Of a DNA stretch of 64,000 bases, positions 24,228 through 37,274 are shown piece by piece. Below the pieces are notes generated by a model. The model ran no database searches. It saw nothing but the letters and a program-made list of their open reading frames with translations, and had not been told where the DNA came from. The DNA is taken from NCBI RefSeq assembly GCF_048564905.1, contig NW_027328743.1, forward strand, positions 310,001 through 374,000, in the 5' to 3' direction. Source of the stretch: Vicugna pacos. Lineage: Eukaryota > Chordata > Mammalia > Artiodactyla > Camelidae. Position 1 is the first letter of the stretch. Each line of letters starts with the position of its first letter. Both the position numbers and the translations under genes were made by a program.

Positions 24228-26091
24228 CTAAAACCCACAACTTGGGAATTACTGTGACCCCTGAAAAATGCGTGTGCTATGTTTCCCCACATCCAGCACA
24301 CACAGGAAGAAGTGTTCTGTGGTTCTGAGTGTGGGGAGGTTCCTCCAACAGACAGCAGCACCTGGGTTGTAATAGAATCCCTTAGCTTGACTTCCCTAAG
24401 TGTTTTCCTAGGCCTAGCAGTAAGCGATGGTGGCGGATGGGCTCTAAAGCCAAGTATTAGCGAGTGCATCTCTGTGGGTAGTGGAGGGTTTTAAACTACT
24501 TCCCCAACCTTGGAACACCTGTGCCCCATAAAGATACGTGGAATCTGTTTCCCCTCCTCCAGCACACACACGGAGACGTGCTCAGGTATCCTGATTGTGG
24601 GGAGGCTCCTCCAAATGACAGCAGCGCCTGGGTTCTAAAAGAATCCCTTAGCTTGTCTTCCCTGATGGCATGCCTAGGCTGGAGAGTGGGGGAAAGTGGG
24701 GGTTGGGCTCTAAACCAAGTATAAGTGAGAGCCTATCCATGGGATGTGGGTTTTTAACCTACAACCCACAACCATGGAATAAATGTGCCCCCTGAAACAT
24801 GCTTTGACTGTTTCCCTACATCCAGCACACACACGAAGATGTGTTCTTGTATTCTGAGTGTGGGGAAGTTCCTCAAACTGACAGCAGCACCTGGATTCTA
24901 TTAGTATCCCTTAGCTACTGTTCCCTGAGTGTTCTTTTAGGCCAGGCCATGAGGGAAAGCTGGGGGTTGGGCTTGGAGGCCACGTAGCAGTGAGTGCCCC
25001 CTGATCCATTGAGGAAGTACTTAGAGGACTTCTCCCTAAAGGGAACACCTTTTCCTGCATTCATCTGGGTGCAGTGGGGCTGCACATCTCTCCCACACCT
25101 AAGAATGTGTTCTGGAATTCTGAGTGCAGGGAAGTTCCTCCAACTGACAGCAGCGCCTGGGTTCTAATTGAATCCCTTTGCTTGTCTTCCCTGATGGAAA
25201 GCCTAGGCGGGAGTGCGGGGGAAAGTGTGGTTTGGGCTCCAAAACCAAGTATTTGCGATGACCTCTCTATGGTTTGTGGAGGTGTTTAAACTACATCCCT
25301 AACCTGGGAACACCTGTGCCCCCATAAAGATCCGTGGAGTCTGTTTCCACACCTCCAGCACACACACGAACACTTGCACAGTTATCCTGAGAGTGGGCAG
25401 CCTCCTCCAACTGAGAGCAGGGCCTTGGTTCTTATAAAATCGCTTAACTTGTCTACCCTGTTTGGTTGCCTGATACGGAGTGCTGGGGAAAGGGTGGGTT
25501 GGGCTCTAAATCCAAGTATTAGCGAGTGCTTCTCCATGGGATTTGGAGGTTATTAACCAAAAGCCCACAACATGGGAATACCTGTGCTCCTTGAAAAAAG
25601 CGTGGACTCTGTATCCCCACCACCAGAACACACATGAAGAAGTTTTCTGCTCTCCTGAGTGTGGGCTGGCAATTTCAGGTGACAGAAGCGGCTGGGTTCT
25701 AATAGAATCCCTTAGCTTGTAATCCCTGAGTGTTTCCCTAGGACTGACTCTGAGAGAAACCTGGGGGTTGGGCTTTGAGGCCAAATAGTAGCGAGTGTCC
25801 CCGATGGACTGAGGAAGTATTTAGATGAATTCTCCATAAAGGGAAACACCTGAGCACCCATTCATCTGCGTGGAGTGGGGCTTCAAATCTCCCCACCACA
25901 CAAGGTTGGGTTCCAGTATCCTGAGGGTGGGGTAGTTCCTCCAACTGACATCAGCGTCTTGGTTTGAATAGAATCCCTTTGCGTGTCTTCCCTGATGGTT
26001 TGCCTAGGCCAGTGTGTGGTTGAAAGTGGGATTTGTGATCTAAAACTAAGTATTAGCGTGTGCCTCTCCATGGGTAGTGGAGATGTTTAAA
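24228..26091 (+). repeat. HOR unit 14 (1864 bp)
   Basis: A complete unit with scattered private changes: CCACATCCAG in M1 (a CpG transition), CCCCTCCTCC in M2, AGCTACTG in M3 and ATTTGTGATC in M7. Confidence 0.95.
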
Positions 26092-27955
26092 GTACAGCCC
26101 ACAACTTGGGAATTACTGTGACCCCTGAAAAATGCGTGTGCTATGTTTCCCGACGTCCAGCACACACAGGAAGCAGTGTTCTGGGGTTCTGAGTGTGGGG
26201 AGGTTCCTCCAACAGACAGCAGCACCTGGGTTGTAATAGAATCCCTTAGCTTGACTTCCCTAAGTGTTTTCCTAGGCCTAGCAGTAAGCGATGGTGGGGG
26301 ATGGGCTCTAAAGCCAAGTATTATCGAGTGCATCTCTGTGGGTAGTGGAGGGTTTTAAACTACTTCCCCAACCTTGGAACACCTGTGCCCCATAAAGATG
26401 CGTGGAATCTGTTTCCCCACCTCCAGCACACACACGGAGACGTGCTCAGGTATCCTGATTGTGGGGAGGCTACTCCAAATGACAGCAGCGCCTGGGTTCT
26501 AAAAGAATCCCTTAGCTTGTCTTCCCTGATGGCATGCCTAGGCTGGAGAGTGGGGGAAAGTGGGGGTTGGGCTCTAAACCAAGTATAAGCGAGAGCCTAT
26601 CCATGGGATGTGGGTTTTTAACCTACAACCCACAACCATGGAATAAATGTGCCCCCTGAAAGATGCTTTGACTGTTTCCCTACATCCAGCACACACACGA
26701 AGATGTGTTCTGGTATTCTGAGTGTGGGGAAGTTCCTCAAACTGACAGCAGCACCTGAATTCTATTAGTATCCCTTAGCTTCTGTTCCCTGAGTGTTCTT
26801 TTAGGCCAGGCCATGAGGGAAAGCTGGGGGTTGGGCTTGGAGGCCACGTAGCAGTGAGTGCCCCCTGATCCATTGAGGAAGTACTTAGAGGACTTCTCCC
26901 TAAAGGGAACACCTTTTCCTGCATTCATCTGGGTGCAGTGGGGCTGCACATCTCTCCCACACCTAAGAATGTGTTCTGGAATTCTGAGTGCAGGGAAGTT
27001 CCTCCAACTGACAGCAGCGCCTGGGTTCTAATTGAATCCCTTTGCTTGTCTTCCCTGATGGAAAGCCTAGGCGGGAGTGCGGGGGAAAGTGTGGTTTGGG
27101 CTCCAAAACCAAGTATTTGCGATGACCTCTCTATGGTTTGTGGAGGTGTTTAAACTACATCCCTAACCTGGGAACACCTGTGCCCCCATAAAGATCCGTG
27201 GAGTCTGTTTCCACACCTCCAGCACACACACGAACACTTGCACAGTTATCCTGAGAGTGGGCAGCCTCCTCCAACTGAGAGCAGGGCCTTGGTTCTTATA
27301 AAATCGCTTAACTTGTCTACCCTGTTTGGTTGCCTGATACGGAGTGCTGGGGAAAGGGTGGGTTGGGCTCTAAATCCAAGTATTAGCGAGTGCTTCTCCA
27401 TGGGATTTGGAGGTTATTAACCAAAAGCCCACAACATGGGAATACCTGTGCTCCTTGAAAAAAGCGTGGACTCTGTATCCCCACCACCAGAACACACATG
27501 AAGAAGTTTTCTGCTCTCCTGAGTGTGGGCTGGCAATTTCAGGTGACAGAAGCGGCTGGGTTCTAATAGAATCCCTTAGCTTGTAATCCCTGAGTGTTTC
27601 CCTAGGACTGACTCTGAGAGAAACCTGGGGGTTGGGCTTTGAGGCCAAATAGTAGCGAGTGTCCCCGATGGACTGAGGAAGTATTTAGATGAATTCTCCA
27701 TAAAGGGAAACACCTGAGCACCCATTCATCTGCGTGGAGTGGGGCTTCAAATCTCCCCACCACACAAGGTTGTGTTCCAGTATCCTGAGGGTGGGGTAGT
27801 TCCTCCAACTGACATCAGCGTCTTGGTTTGAATAGAATCCCTTTGCGTGTCTTCCCTGATGGTTTGCCTAGGCCAGTGTGTGGTTGAAAGTGGGATTTGG
27901 GATCTAAAACTAAGTATTAGCGTGTGCCTCTCCATGGGTAGTGGAGATGTTTAAA
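26092..27955 (+). repeat. HOR unit 15 (1864 bp)
   Basis: A complete unit. It starts GTACAGCCC. M1 has CCCGACGTCC and ATTATCGAG, and M2 has GGCTACTCC. M3 has CACCTGAATTC. M7 has GGTTGTGTTCC, shared with unit 17. Confidence 0.95.
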
Positions 27956-29818
27956 CTACAACCCACAACTTGGGAATTACTGTGACCCCTGAAAAATGCG
28001 TGTGCTATGTTTCCCCACGTCCAGCACACACAGGAAGAAGTGTTCTGGGGTTCTGAGTGTGGGGAGGTTCCTCCAACAGACAGCAGCACCTGGGTTGTAA
28101 TAGAATCCCTTAGCTTGACTTCCCTAAGTGTTTTCCTAGGCCTAGCAGTAAGCGATGGTGGGGGATGGGCTCTAAAGCCAAGTATTAGCGAGTGCATCTC
28201 TGTGGGTAGTGGAGGGTTTTAAACTACTTCCCCAACCTTGGAACACCTGTGCCTCATAAAGATGCGTGGAATCTGTTTCCCCACCTCCAGCACACACACG
28301 GAGACGTGCTCAGGTATCCTGATTGTGGGGAGGCTCCTCCAAATGACAGCAGCGCCTGGGTTCTAAAAGAATCCCTTAGCTTGTCTTCCCTGATGGCATG
28401 CCTAGGCTGGAGAGTGGGGGAAAGTGGGGTTGGGCTCTAAACCAAGTATAAGCGAGAGCCTATCCATGGGATGTGGGTTTTTAACCTACAACCCACAACC
28501 ATGGAATAAATGTGCCCCCTGAAAGATGCTTTGACTGTTTCCCTACATCCAGCACACACACGAAGATGTGTTCTTGTATTCTGAGTGTGGGGAAGTTCCT
28601 CAAACTGACAGCAGCACCTGAATTCTATTAGTATCCCTTAGCTTCTGTTCCCTGAGTGTTCTTTTAGGCCAGGCCATGAGGGAAAGCTGGGGGTTGGGCT
28701 TGGAGGCCACGTAGCAGTGAGTGCCCCCTGATCCATTGAGGAAGTACTTAGAGGACTTCTCCCTAAAGGGAACACCTTTTCCTGCATTCATCTGGGTGCA
28801 GTGGGGCTGCACATCTCTCCCACACCTAAGAATGTGTTCTGGAATTCTGAGTGCAGGGAAGTTCCTCCAACTGACAGCAGCGCCTGGGTTCTAATTGAAT
28901 CCCTTTGCTTGTCTTCCCTGATGGAAAGCCTAGGCGGGAGTGCGGGGGAAAGTGTGGTTTGGGCTCCAAAACCAAGTATTTGCGATGACCTCTCTATGGT
29001 TTGTGGAGGTGTTTAAACTACATCCCTAACCTGGGAACACCTGTGCCCCCATAAAGATCCGTGGAGTCTGTTTCCACACCTCCAGCACACACACGAACAC
29101 TTGCACAGTTATCCTGAGAGTGGGCAGCCTCCTCCAACTGAGAGCAGGGCCTTGGTTCTTATAAAATCGCTTAACTTGTCTACCCTGTTTGGTTGCCTGA
29201 TACGGAGTGCTGGGGAAAGGGTGGGTTGGGCTCTAAATCCAAGTATTAGCGAGTGCTTCTCCATGGGATTTGGAGGTTATTAACCAAAAGCCCACAACAT
29301 AGGAATACCTGTGCTCCTTGAAAAAAGCGTGGACTCTGTATCCCCACCACCAGAACACACATGAAGAAGTTTTCTGCTCTCCTGAGTGTGGGCTGGCAAT
29401 TTCAGGTGACAGAAGCGGCTGGGTTCTAATAGAATCCCTTAGCTTGTAATCCCTGAGTGTTTCCCTAGGACTGACTCTGAGAGAAACCTGGGGGTTGGGC
29501 TTTGAGGCCAAATAGTAGCGAGTGTCCCCGATGGACTGAGGAAGTATTTAGATGAATTCTCCATAAAGGGAAACACCTGAGCACCCATTCATCTGCGTGG
29601 AGTGGGGCTTCAAATCTCCCCACCACACAAGGTTGGGTTCCAGTATCCTGAGGGTGGGGTAGTTCCTCCAACTGACATCAGCGTCTTGGTTTGAATAGAA
29701 TCCCTTTGCGTGTCTTCCCTGATGGTTTGCCTAGGCCAGTGTGTGGTTGAAAGTGGGATTTGGGATCTAAAACTAAGTATTAGCGTGTGCCTCTCCATGG
29801 GTAGTGGAGATGTTTAAA
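27956..29818 (+). repeat. HOR unit 16 (1863 bp)
   Basis: A complete unit, one G short in the M2 G-run near 28427. GTGCCTCATAAAG, TTCTTGTATTC, CACCTGAATTC and ACATAGGAAT are all shared with unit 18, two units later. Confidence 0.95.
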
Positions 29819-31682
29819 CTACAACCCACAACTTGGGAATTACTGTGACCCCTGAAAAATGCGTGTGCTATGTTTCCCCACGTCCAGCACACACAGGAAG
29901 CAGTGTTCTGGGGTTCTGAGTGTGGGGAGGTTCCTCCAACAGACAGCAGCACCTGGGTTGTAATAGAATCCCTTAGCTTGACTTCCCTAAGTGTTTTCCT
30001 AGGCCTAGCAGTAAGCGATGGTGGGGGATGGGCTCTAAAGCCAAGTATTAGCGAGTGCATCTCTGTGGGTAGTGGAGGGTTTTAAACTACTTCCCCAACC
30101 TTGGAACACCTGTGCCCCATAAAGATGCGTGGAATCTGTTTCCCCACCTCCAGCACACACACGGAGACGTGCTCAGGTATCCTGATTGTGGGGAGGCTCC
30201 TCCAAATGACAGCAGCGCCTGGGTTCTAAAAGAATCCCTTAGCTTGTCTTCCCTGATGGCATGCCTAGGCTGGAGAGTGGGGGAAAGTGGGGGTTGGGCT
30301 CTAAACCAAGTATAAGCGAGAGCCTATCCATGGGATGTGGGTTTTTAACCTACAACCCACAACCATGGAATAAATGTGCCCCCTGAAAGATGCTTTGACT
30401 CTTTCCCTACATCCAGCACACACACGAAGATGTGTTCTGGTATTCTGAGTGTGGGGAAGTTCCTCAAACTGACAGCAGCACCTGGATTCTATTAGTATCC
30501 CTTAGCTTCTGTTCCCTGAGTGTTCTTTTAGGCCAGGCCATGAGGGAAAGCTGGGGGTTGGGCTTGGAGGCCACGTAGCAGTGAGTGCCCCCTGATCCAT
30601 TGAGGAAGTACTTAGAGGACTTCTCCCTAAACGGAACACCTTTTCCTGCATTCATCTGGGTGCAGTGGGGCTGCACATCTCTCCCACACCTAAGAATGTG
30701 TTCTGGAATTCTGAGTGCAGGGAAGTTCCTCCAACTGACAGCAGCGCCTGGGTTCTAATTGAATCCCTTTGCTTGTCTTCCCTGATGGAAAGCCTAGGCG
30801 GGAGTGCGGGGGAAAGTGTGGTTTGGGCTCCAAAACCAAGTATTTGCGATGACCTCTCTATGGTTTGTGGAGGTGTTTAAACTACATCCCTAACCTGGGA
30901 ACACCTGTGCCCCCATAAAGATCCGTGGAGTCTGTTTCCACACCTCCAGCACACACACGAACACTTGCACAGTTATCCTGAGAGTGGGCAGCCTCCTCCA
31001 ACTGAGAGCAGGGCCTTGGTTCTTATAAAATCGCTTAACTTGTCTACCCTGTTTGGTTGCCTGATACGGAGTGCTGGGGAAAGGGTGGGTTGGGCTCTAA
31101 ATCCAAGTATTAGCGAGTGCTTCTCCATGGGATTTGGAGGTTATTAACCAAAAGCCCACAACATGGGAATACCTGTGCTCCTTGAAAAAAGCGTGGACTC
31201 TGTATCCCCACCACCAGAACACACATGAAGAAGTTTTCTGCTCTCCTGAGTGTGGGCTGGCAATTTCAGGTGACAGAAGCGGCTGGGTTCTAATAGAATC
31301 CCTTAGCTTGTAATCCCTGAGTGTTTCCCTAGGACTGACTCTGAGAGAAACCTGGGGGTTGGGCTTTGAGGCCAAATAGTAGCGAGTGTCCCCGATGGAC
31401 TGAGGAAGTATTTAGATGAATTCTCCATAAAGGGAAACACCTGAGCACCCATTCATCTGCGTGGAGTGGGGCTTCAAATCTCCCCACCACACAAGGTTGT
31501 GTTCCAGTATCCTGAGGGTGGGGTAGTTCCTCCAACTGACATCAGCGTCTTGGTTTGAATAGAATCCCTTTGCGTGTCTTCCCTGATGGTTTGCCTAGGC
31601 CAGTGTGTGGTTGAAAGTGGGATTTGGGATCTAAAACTAAGTATTAGCGTGTGCCTCTCCATGGGTAGTGGAGATGTTTAAA
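29819..31682 (+). repeat. HOR unit 17 (1864 bp)
   Basis: A complete unit. M1 has GGAAGCAGTGTTC, like units 15, 19 and 20. M7 has GGTTGTGTTCC like unit 15. M3 has GACTCTTTCCC, also in units 31 and 34. Confidence 0.95.
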
Positions 31683-33546
31683 CTACAACCCACAACTTGG
31701 GAATTACTGTGACCCCTGAAAAATGCGTGTGCTATGTTTCCCCACGTCCAGCACACACAGGAAGAAGTGTTCTGGGGTTCTGAGTGTGGGGAGGTTCCTC
31801 CAACAGACAGCAGCACCTGGGTTGTAATAGAATCCCTTAGCTTGACTTCCCTAAGTGTTTTCCTAGGCCTAGCAGTAAGCGATGGTGGGGGATGGGCTCT
31901 TAAGCCAAGTATTAGCGAGTGCATCTCTGTGGGTAGTGGAGGGTTTTAAACTACTTCCCCAACCTTGGAACACCTGTGCCTCATAAAGATGCGTGGAATC
32001 TGTTTCCCCACCTCCAGCACACACACGGAGACGTGCTCAGGTATCCTGATTGTGGGGAGGCTCCTCCAAATGACAGCAGCGCCTGGGTTCTAAAAGAATC
32101 CCTTAGCTTGTCTTCCCTGATGGCATGCCTAGGCTGGAGAGTGGGGGAAAGTGGGGGTTGGGCTCTAAACCAAGTATAAGCGAGAGCCTATCCATGGGAT
32201 GTGGGTTTTTAACCTACAACCCACAACCATGGAATAAATGTGCCCCCTGAAAGATGCTTTGACTGTTTCCCTACATCCAGCACACACACGAAGATGTGTT
32301 CTTGTATTCTGAGTGTGGGGAAGTTCCTCAAACTGACAGCAGCACCTGAATTCTATTAGTATCCCTTAGCTTCTGTTCCCTGAGTGTTCTTTTAGGCCAG
32401 GCCATGAGGGAAAGCTGGGGGTTGGGCTTGGAGGCCACGTAGCAGTGAGTGCCCCCTGATCCATTGAGGAAGTACTTAGAGGACTTCTCCCTAAAGGGAA
32501 CACCTTTTCCTGCATTCATCTGGGTGCAGTGGGGCTGCACATCTCTCCCACACCTAAGAATGTGTTCTGGAATTCTGAGTGCAGGGAAGTTCCTCCAACT
32601 GACAGCAGCGCCTGGGTTCTAATTGAATCCCTTTGCTTGTCTTCCCTGATGGAAAGCCTAGGCGGGAGTGCGGGGGAAAGTGTGGTTTGGGCTCCAAAAC
32701 CAAGTATTTGCGATGACCTCTCTATGGTTTGTGGAGGTGTTTAAACTACATCCCTAACCTGGGAACACCTGTGCCCCCATAAAGATCCGTGGAGTCTGTT
32801 TCCACACCTCCAGCACACACACGAACACTTGCACAGTTATCCTGAGAGTGGGCAGCCTCCTCCAACTGAGAGCAGGGCCTTGGTTCTTATAAAATCGCTT
32901 AACTTGTCTACCCTGTTTGGTTGCCTGATACGGAGTGCTGGGGAAAGGGTGGGTTGGGCTCTAAATCCAAGTATTAGCGAGTGCTTCTCCATGGGATTTG
33001 GAGGTTATTAACCAAAAGCCCACAACATAGGAATACCTGTGCTCCTTGAAAAAAGCGTGGACTCTGTATCCCCACCACCAGAACACACATGAAGAAGTTT
33101 TCTGCTCTCCTGAGTGTGGGCTGGCAATTTCAGGTGACAGAAGCGGCTGGGTTCTAATAGAATCCCTTAGCTTGTAATCCCTGAGTGTTTCCCTAGGACT
33201 GACTCTGAGAGAAACCTGGGGGTTGGGCTTTGAGGCCAAATAGTAGCGAGTGTCCCCGATGTACTGAGGAAGTATTTAGATGAATTCTCCATAAAGGGAA
33301 ACACCTGAGCACCCATTCATCTGCGTGGAGTGGGGCTTCAAATCTCCCCACCACACAAGGTTGGGTTCCAGTATCCTGAGGGTGGGGTAGTTCCTCCAAC
33401 TGACATCAGCGTCTTGGTTTGAATAGAATCCCTTTGCGTGTCTTCCCTGATGGTTTGCCTAGGCCAGTGTGTGGTTGAAAGTGGGATTTGGGATCTAAAA
33501 CTAAGTATTAGCGTGTGCCTCTCCATGGGTAGTGGAGATGTTTAAA
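31683..33546 (+). repeat. HOR unit 18 (1864 bp)
   Basis: A complete unit and sister of unit 16. M6 has ACATAGGAAT, and its end has GATGTACTGAGG, shared with unit 19. Confidence 0.95.
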
Positions 33547-35410
33547 CTACAACCCACAACTTGGGAATTACTGTGACCCCTGAAAAATGCGTGTGCTATG
33601 TTTCCCCACGTCCAGCACACACAGGAAGCAGTGTTCTGGGGTTCTGAGTGTGGGGAGGTTCCTCCAACAGACAGCAGCACCTGGGTTGTAATAGAATCCC
33701 TTAGCTTGACTTCCCTAAGTGTTTTCCTAGGCCTAGCAGTAAGCGATGGTGGGGGATGGGCTCTAAAGCCAAGTATTAGCGAGTGCATCTCTGTGGGTAG
33801 TGGAGGGTTTTAAACTACTTCCCCAACCTTGGAACACCTGTGCCCCATAAAGATGCGTGGAATCTGTTTCCCCACCTCCAGCACACACACGGAGACGTGC
33901 TCAGGTATCCTGATTGTGGGGAGGCTCCTCCAAATGACAGCAGCGCCTGGGTTCTAAAAGAATCCCTTAGCTTGTCTTCCCTGATGGCATGCCTAGGCTG
34001 GAGAGTGGGGGAAAGTGGGGGTTGGGCTCTAAACCAAGTATAAGCGAGAGCCTATCCATGGGATGTGGGTTTTTAACCTACAACCCACAACCATGGAATA
34101 AATGTGCCCCCTGAAACATGCTTTGACTGTTTCCCTACATCCAGCACACACACGAAGATGTGTTCTGGTATTCTGAGTGTGGGGAAGTTCCTCAAACTGA
34201 CAGCAGCACCTGGATTCTATTAGTATCCCTTAGCTTCTGTTCCCTGAGTGTTCTTTTAGGCCAGGCCATGAGGGAAAGCTGGGGGTTGGGCTTGGAGGCC
34301 ACGTAGCAGTGAGTGCCCCCTGATCCATTGAGGAAGTACTTAGAGGACTTCTCCCTAAACGGAACACCTTTTCCTGCATTCATCTGGGTGCAGTGGGGCT
34401 GCACATCTCTCCCACACCTAAGAATGTGTTCTGGAATTCTGAGTGCAGGGAAGTTCCTCCAACTGACAGCAGCGCCTGGGTTCTAATTGAATCCCTTTGC
34501 TTGTCTTCCCTGATGGAAAGCCTAGGCGGGAGTGCGGGGGAAAGTGTGGTTTGGGCTCCAAAACCAAGTATTTGCGATGACCTCTCTATGGTTTGTGGAG
34601 GTGTTTAAACTACATCCCTAACCTGGGAACACCTGTGCCCCCATAAAGATCCGTGGAGTCTGTTTCCACACCTCCAGCACACACACGAACACTTGCACAG
34701 TTATCCTGAGAGTGGGCAGCCTCCTCCAACTGAGAGCAGGGCCTTGGTTCTTATAAAATCGCTTAACTTGTCTACCCTGTTTGGTTGCCTGATACGGAGT
34801 GCTGGGGAAAGGGTGGGTTGGGCTCTAAATCCAAGTATTAGCGAGTGCTTCTCCATGGGATTTGGAGGTTATTAACCAAAAGCCCACAACATAGGAATAC
34901 CTGTGCTCCTTGAAAAAAGCGTGGACTCTGTATCCCCACCACCAGAACACACATGAAGAAGTTTTCTGCTCTCCTGAGTGTGGGCTGGCAATTTCAGGTG
35001 ACAGAAGCGGCTGGGTTCGAATAGAATCCCTTAGCTTGTAATCCCTGAGTGTTTCCCTAGGACTGACTCTGAGAGAAACCTGGGGGTTGGGCTTTGAGGC
35101 CAAATAGTAGCGAGTGTCCCCGATGTACTGAGGAAGTATTTAGATGAATTCTCCATAAAGGGAAACACCTGAGCACCCATTCATCTGCGTGGAGTGGGGC
35201 TTCAAATCTCCCCACCACACAAGGTTGGGTTCCAGTATCCTGAGGGTGGGGTAGTTCCTCCAACTGACATCAGCGTCTTGGTTTGAATAGAATCCCTTTG
35301 CGTGTCTTCCCTGATGGTTTGCCTAGGCCAGTGTGTGGTTGAAAGTGGGATTTGGGATCTAAAACTAAGTATTAGCGTGTGCCTCTCCATGGGTAGTGGA
35401 GATGTTTAAA
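33547..35410 (+). repeat. HOR unit 19 (1864 bp)
   Basis: A complete unit. M1 is like unit 20 (GGAAGCAGTG). M6 is like unit 18 (ACATAGGAAT, GATGTACTGAGG). M6 also holds a private GGTTCGAATAG. Confidence 0.95.
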
Positions 35411-37274
35411 CTACAACCCACAACTTGGGAATTACTGTGACCCCTGAAAAATGCGTGTGCTATGTTTCCCCACGTCCAGCACACACAGGAAGCAGTGTTC
35501 TGGGGTTCTGAGTGTGGGGAGGTTCCTCCAACAGACAGCAGCACCTGGGTTGTAATAGAATCCCTTAGCTTGACTTCCCTAAGTGTTTTCCTAGGCCTAG
35601 CAGTAAGCGATGGTGGGGGATGGGCTCTAAAGCCAAGTATTAGCGAGTGCATCTCTGTGGGTAGTGGAGGGTTTTAAACTACTTCCCCAACCTTGGAACA
35701 CCTGTGCCCCATAAAGATGCGTGGAATCTGTTTCCCCACCTCCAGCACACACACGGAGACGTGCTCAGGTATCCTGATTGTGGGGAGGCTCCTCCAAATG
35801 ACAGCAGCGCCTGGGTTCTAAAAGAATCCCTTAGCTTGTCTTCCCTGATGGCATGCCTAGGCTGGAGAGTGGGGGAAAGTGGGGGTTGGGCTCTAAACCA
35901 AGTATAAGCGAGAGCCTATCCATGGGATGTGGGTTTTTAACCTACAACCCACAACCATGGAATAAATGTGCCCCCTGAAAGATGCTTTGACTGTTTCCCT
36001 ACATCCAGCACACACACGAAGATGTGTTCTGGTATTCTGAGTGTGGGGAAGTTCCTCAAACTGACAGCAGCACCTGGATTCTATTAGTATCCCTTAGCTT
36101 CTGTTCCCTGAGTGTTCTTTTAGGCCAGGCCATGAGGGAAAGCTGGGGGTTGGGCTTGGAGGCCACGTAGCAGTGAGTGCCCCCTGATCCATTGAGGAAG
36201 TACTTAGAGGACTTCTCCCTAAACGGAACACCTTTTCCTGCATTCATCTGGGTGCAGTGGGGCTGCACATCTCTCCCACACCTAAGAATGTGTTCTGGAA
36301 TTCTGAGTGCAGGGAAGTTCCTCCAACTGACAGCAGCGCCTGGGTTCTAATTGAATCCCTTTGCTTGTCTTCCCTGATGGAAAGCCTAGGCGGGAGTGCG
36401 GGGGAAAGTGTGGTTTGGGCTCCATAACCAAGTATTTGCGATGACCTCTCTATGGTTTGTGGAGGTGTTTAAACTACATCCCTAACCTGGGAACACCTGT
36501 GCCCCCATAAAGATCCGTGGAGTCTGTTTCCACACCTCCAGCACACACACGAACACTTGCACAGTTATCCTGAGAGTGGGCAGCCTCCTCCAACTGAGAG
36601 CAGGGCCTTGGTTCTTATAAAATCGCTTAACTTGTCTACCCTGTTTGGTTGCCTGATACGGAGTGCTGGGGAAATGGTGGGTTGGGCTCTAAATCCAAGT
36701 ATTAGCGAGTGCTTCTCCATGGGATTTGGAGGTTATTAACCAAAAGCCCACAACATGGGAATACCTGTGCTCCTTGAAAAAAGCGTGGACTCTGTATCCC
36801 CACCACCAGAACACACATGAAGAAGTTTTCTGCTCTCCTGAGTGTGGGCTGGCAATTTCAGGTGACAGAAGCGGCTGGGTTCTAATAGAATCCCTTAGCT
36901 TGTAATCCCTGAGTGTTTCCCTAGGACTGACTCTGAGAGAAACCTGGGGGTTGGGCTTTGAGGCCAAATAGTAGCGAGTGACCCCGATGGACTGAGGAAG
37001 TATTTAGATGAATTCTCCATAAAGGGAAACACCTGAGCACCCATTCATCTGCGTGGAGTGGGGCTTCAAATCTCCCCACCACACAAGGTTGGGTTCCAGT
37101 ATCCTGAGGGTGGGGTAGTTCCTCCAACTGACATCAGCGTTTTGGTTTGAATAGAATCCCTATGCTTGTCTTCCCTGATGGTTTGCCTAGGCCAGTGTGT
37201 GGTTGAATGTGGGATTTGGGATCTAAAACTAAGTATTAGCGTGTGCCTCTCCATGGGTAGTGGAGATGTTTAAA
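35411..37274 (+). repeat. HOR unit 20 (1864 bp)
   Basis: A complete unit. M5 has the broken G-rich motif (GGGGAAATGG). M6 has GAGTGACCCCG, as in unit 13. M7 has returned to TGCTTGTC, with CCCTATGCTTG. Confidence 0.95.
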
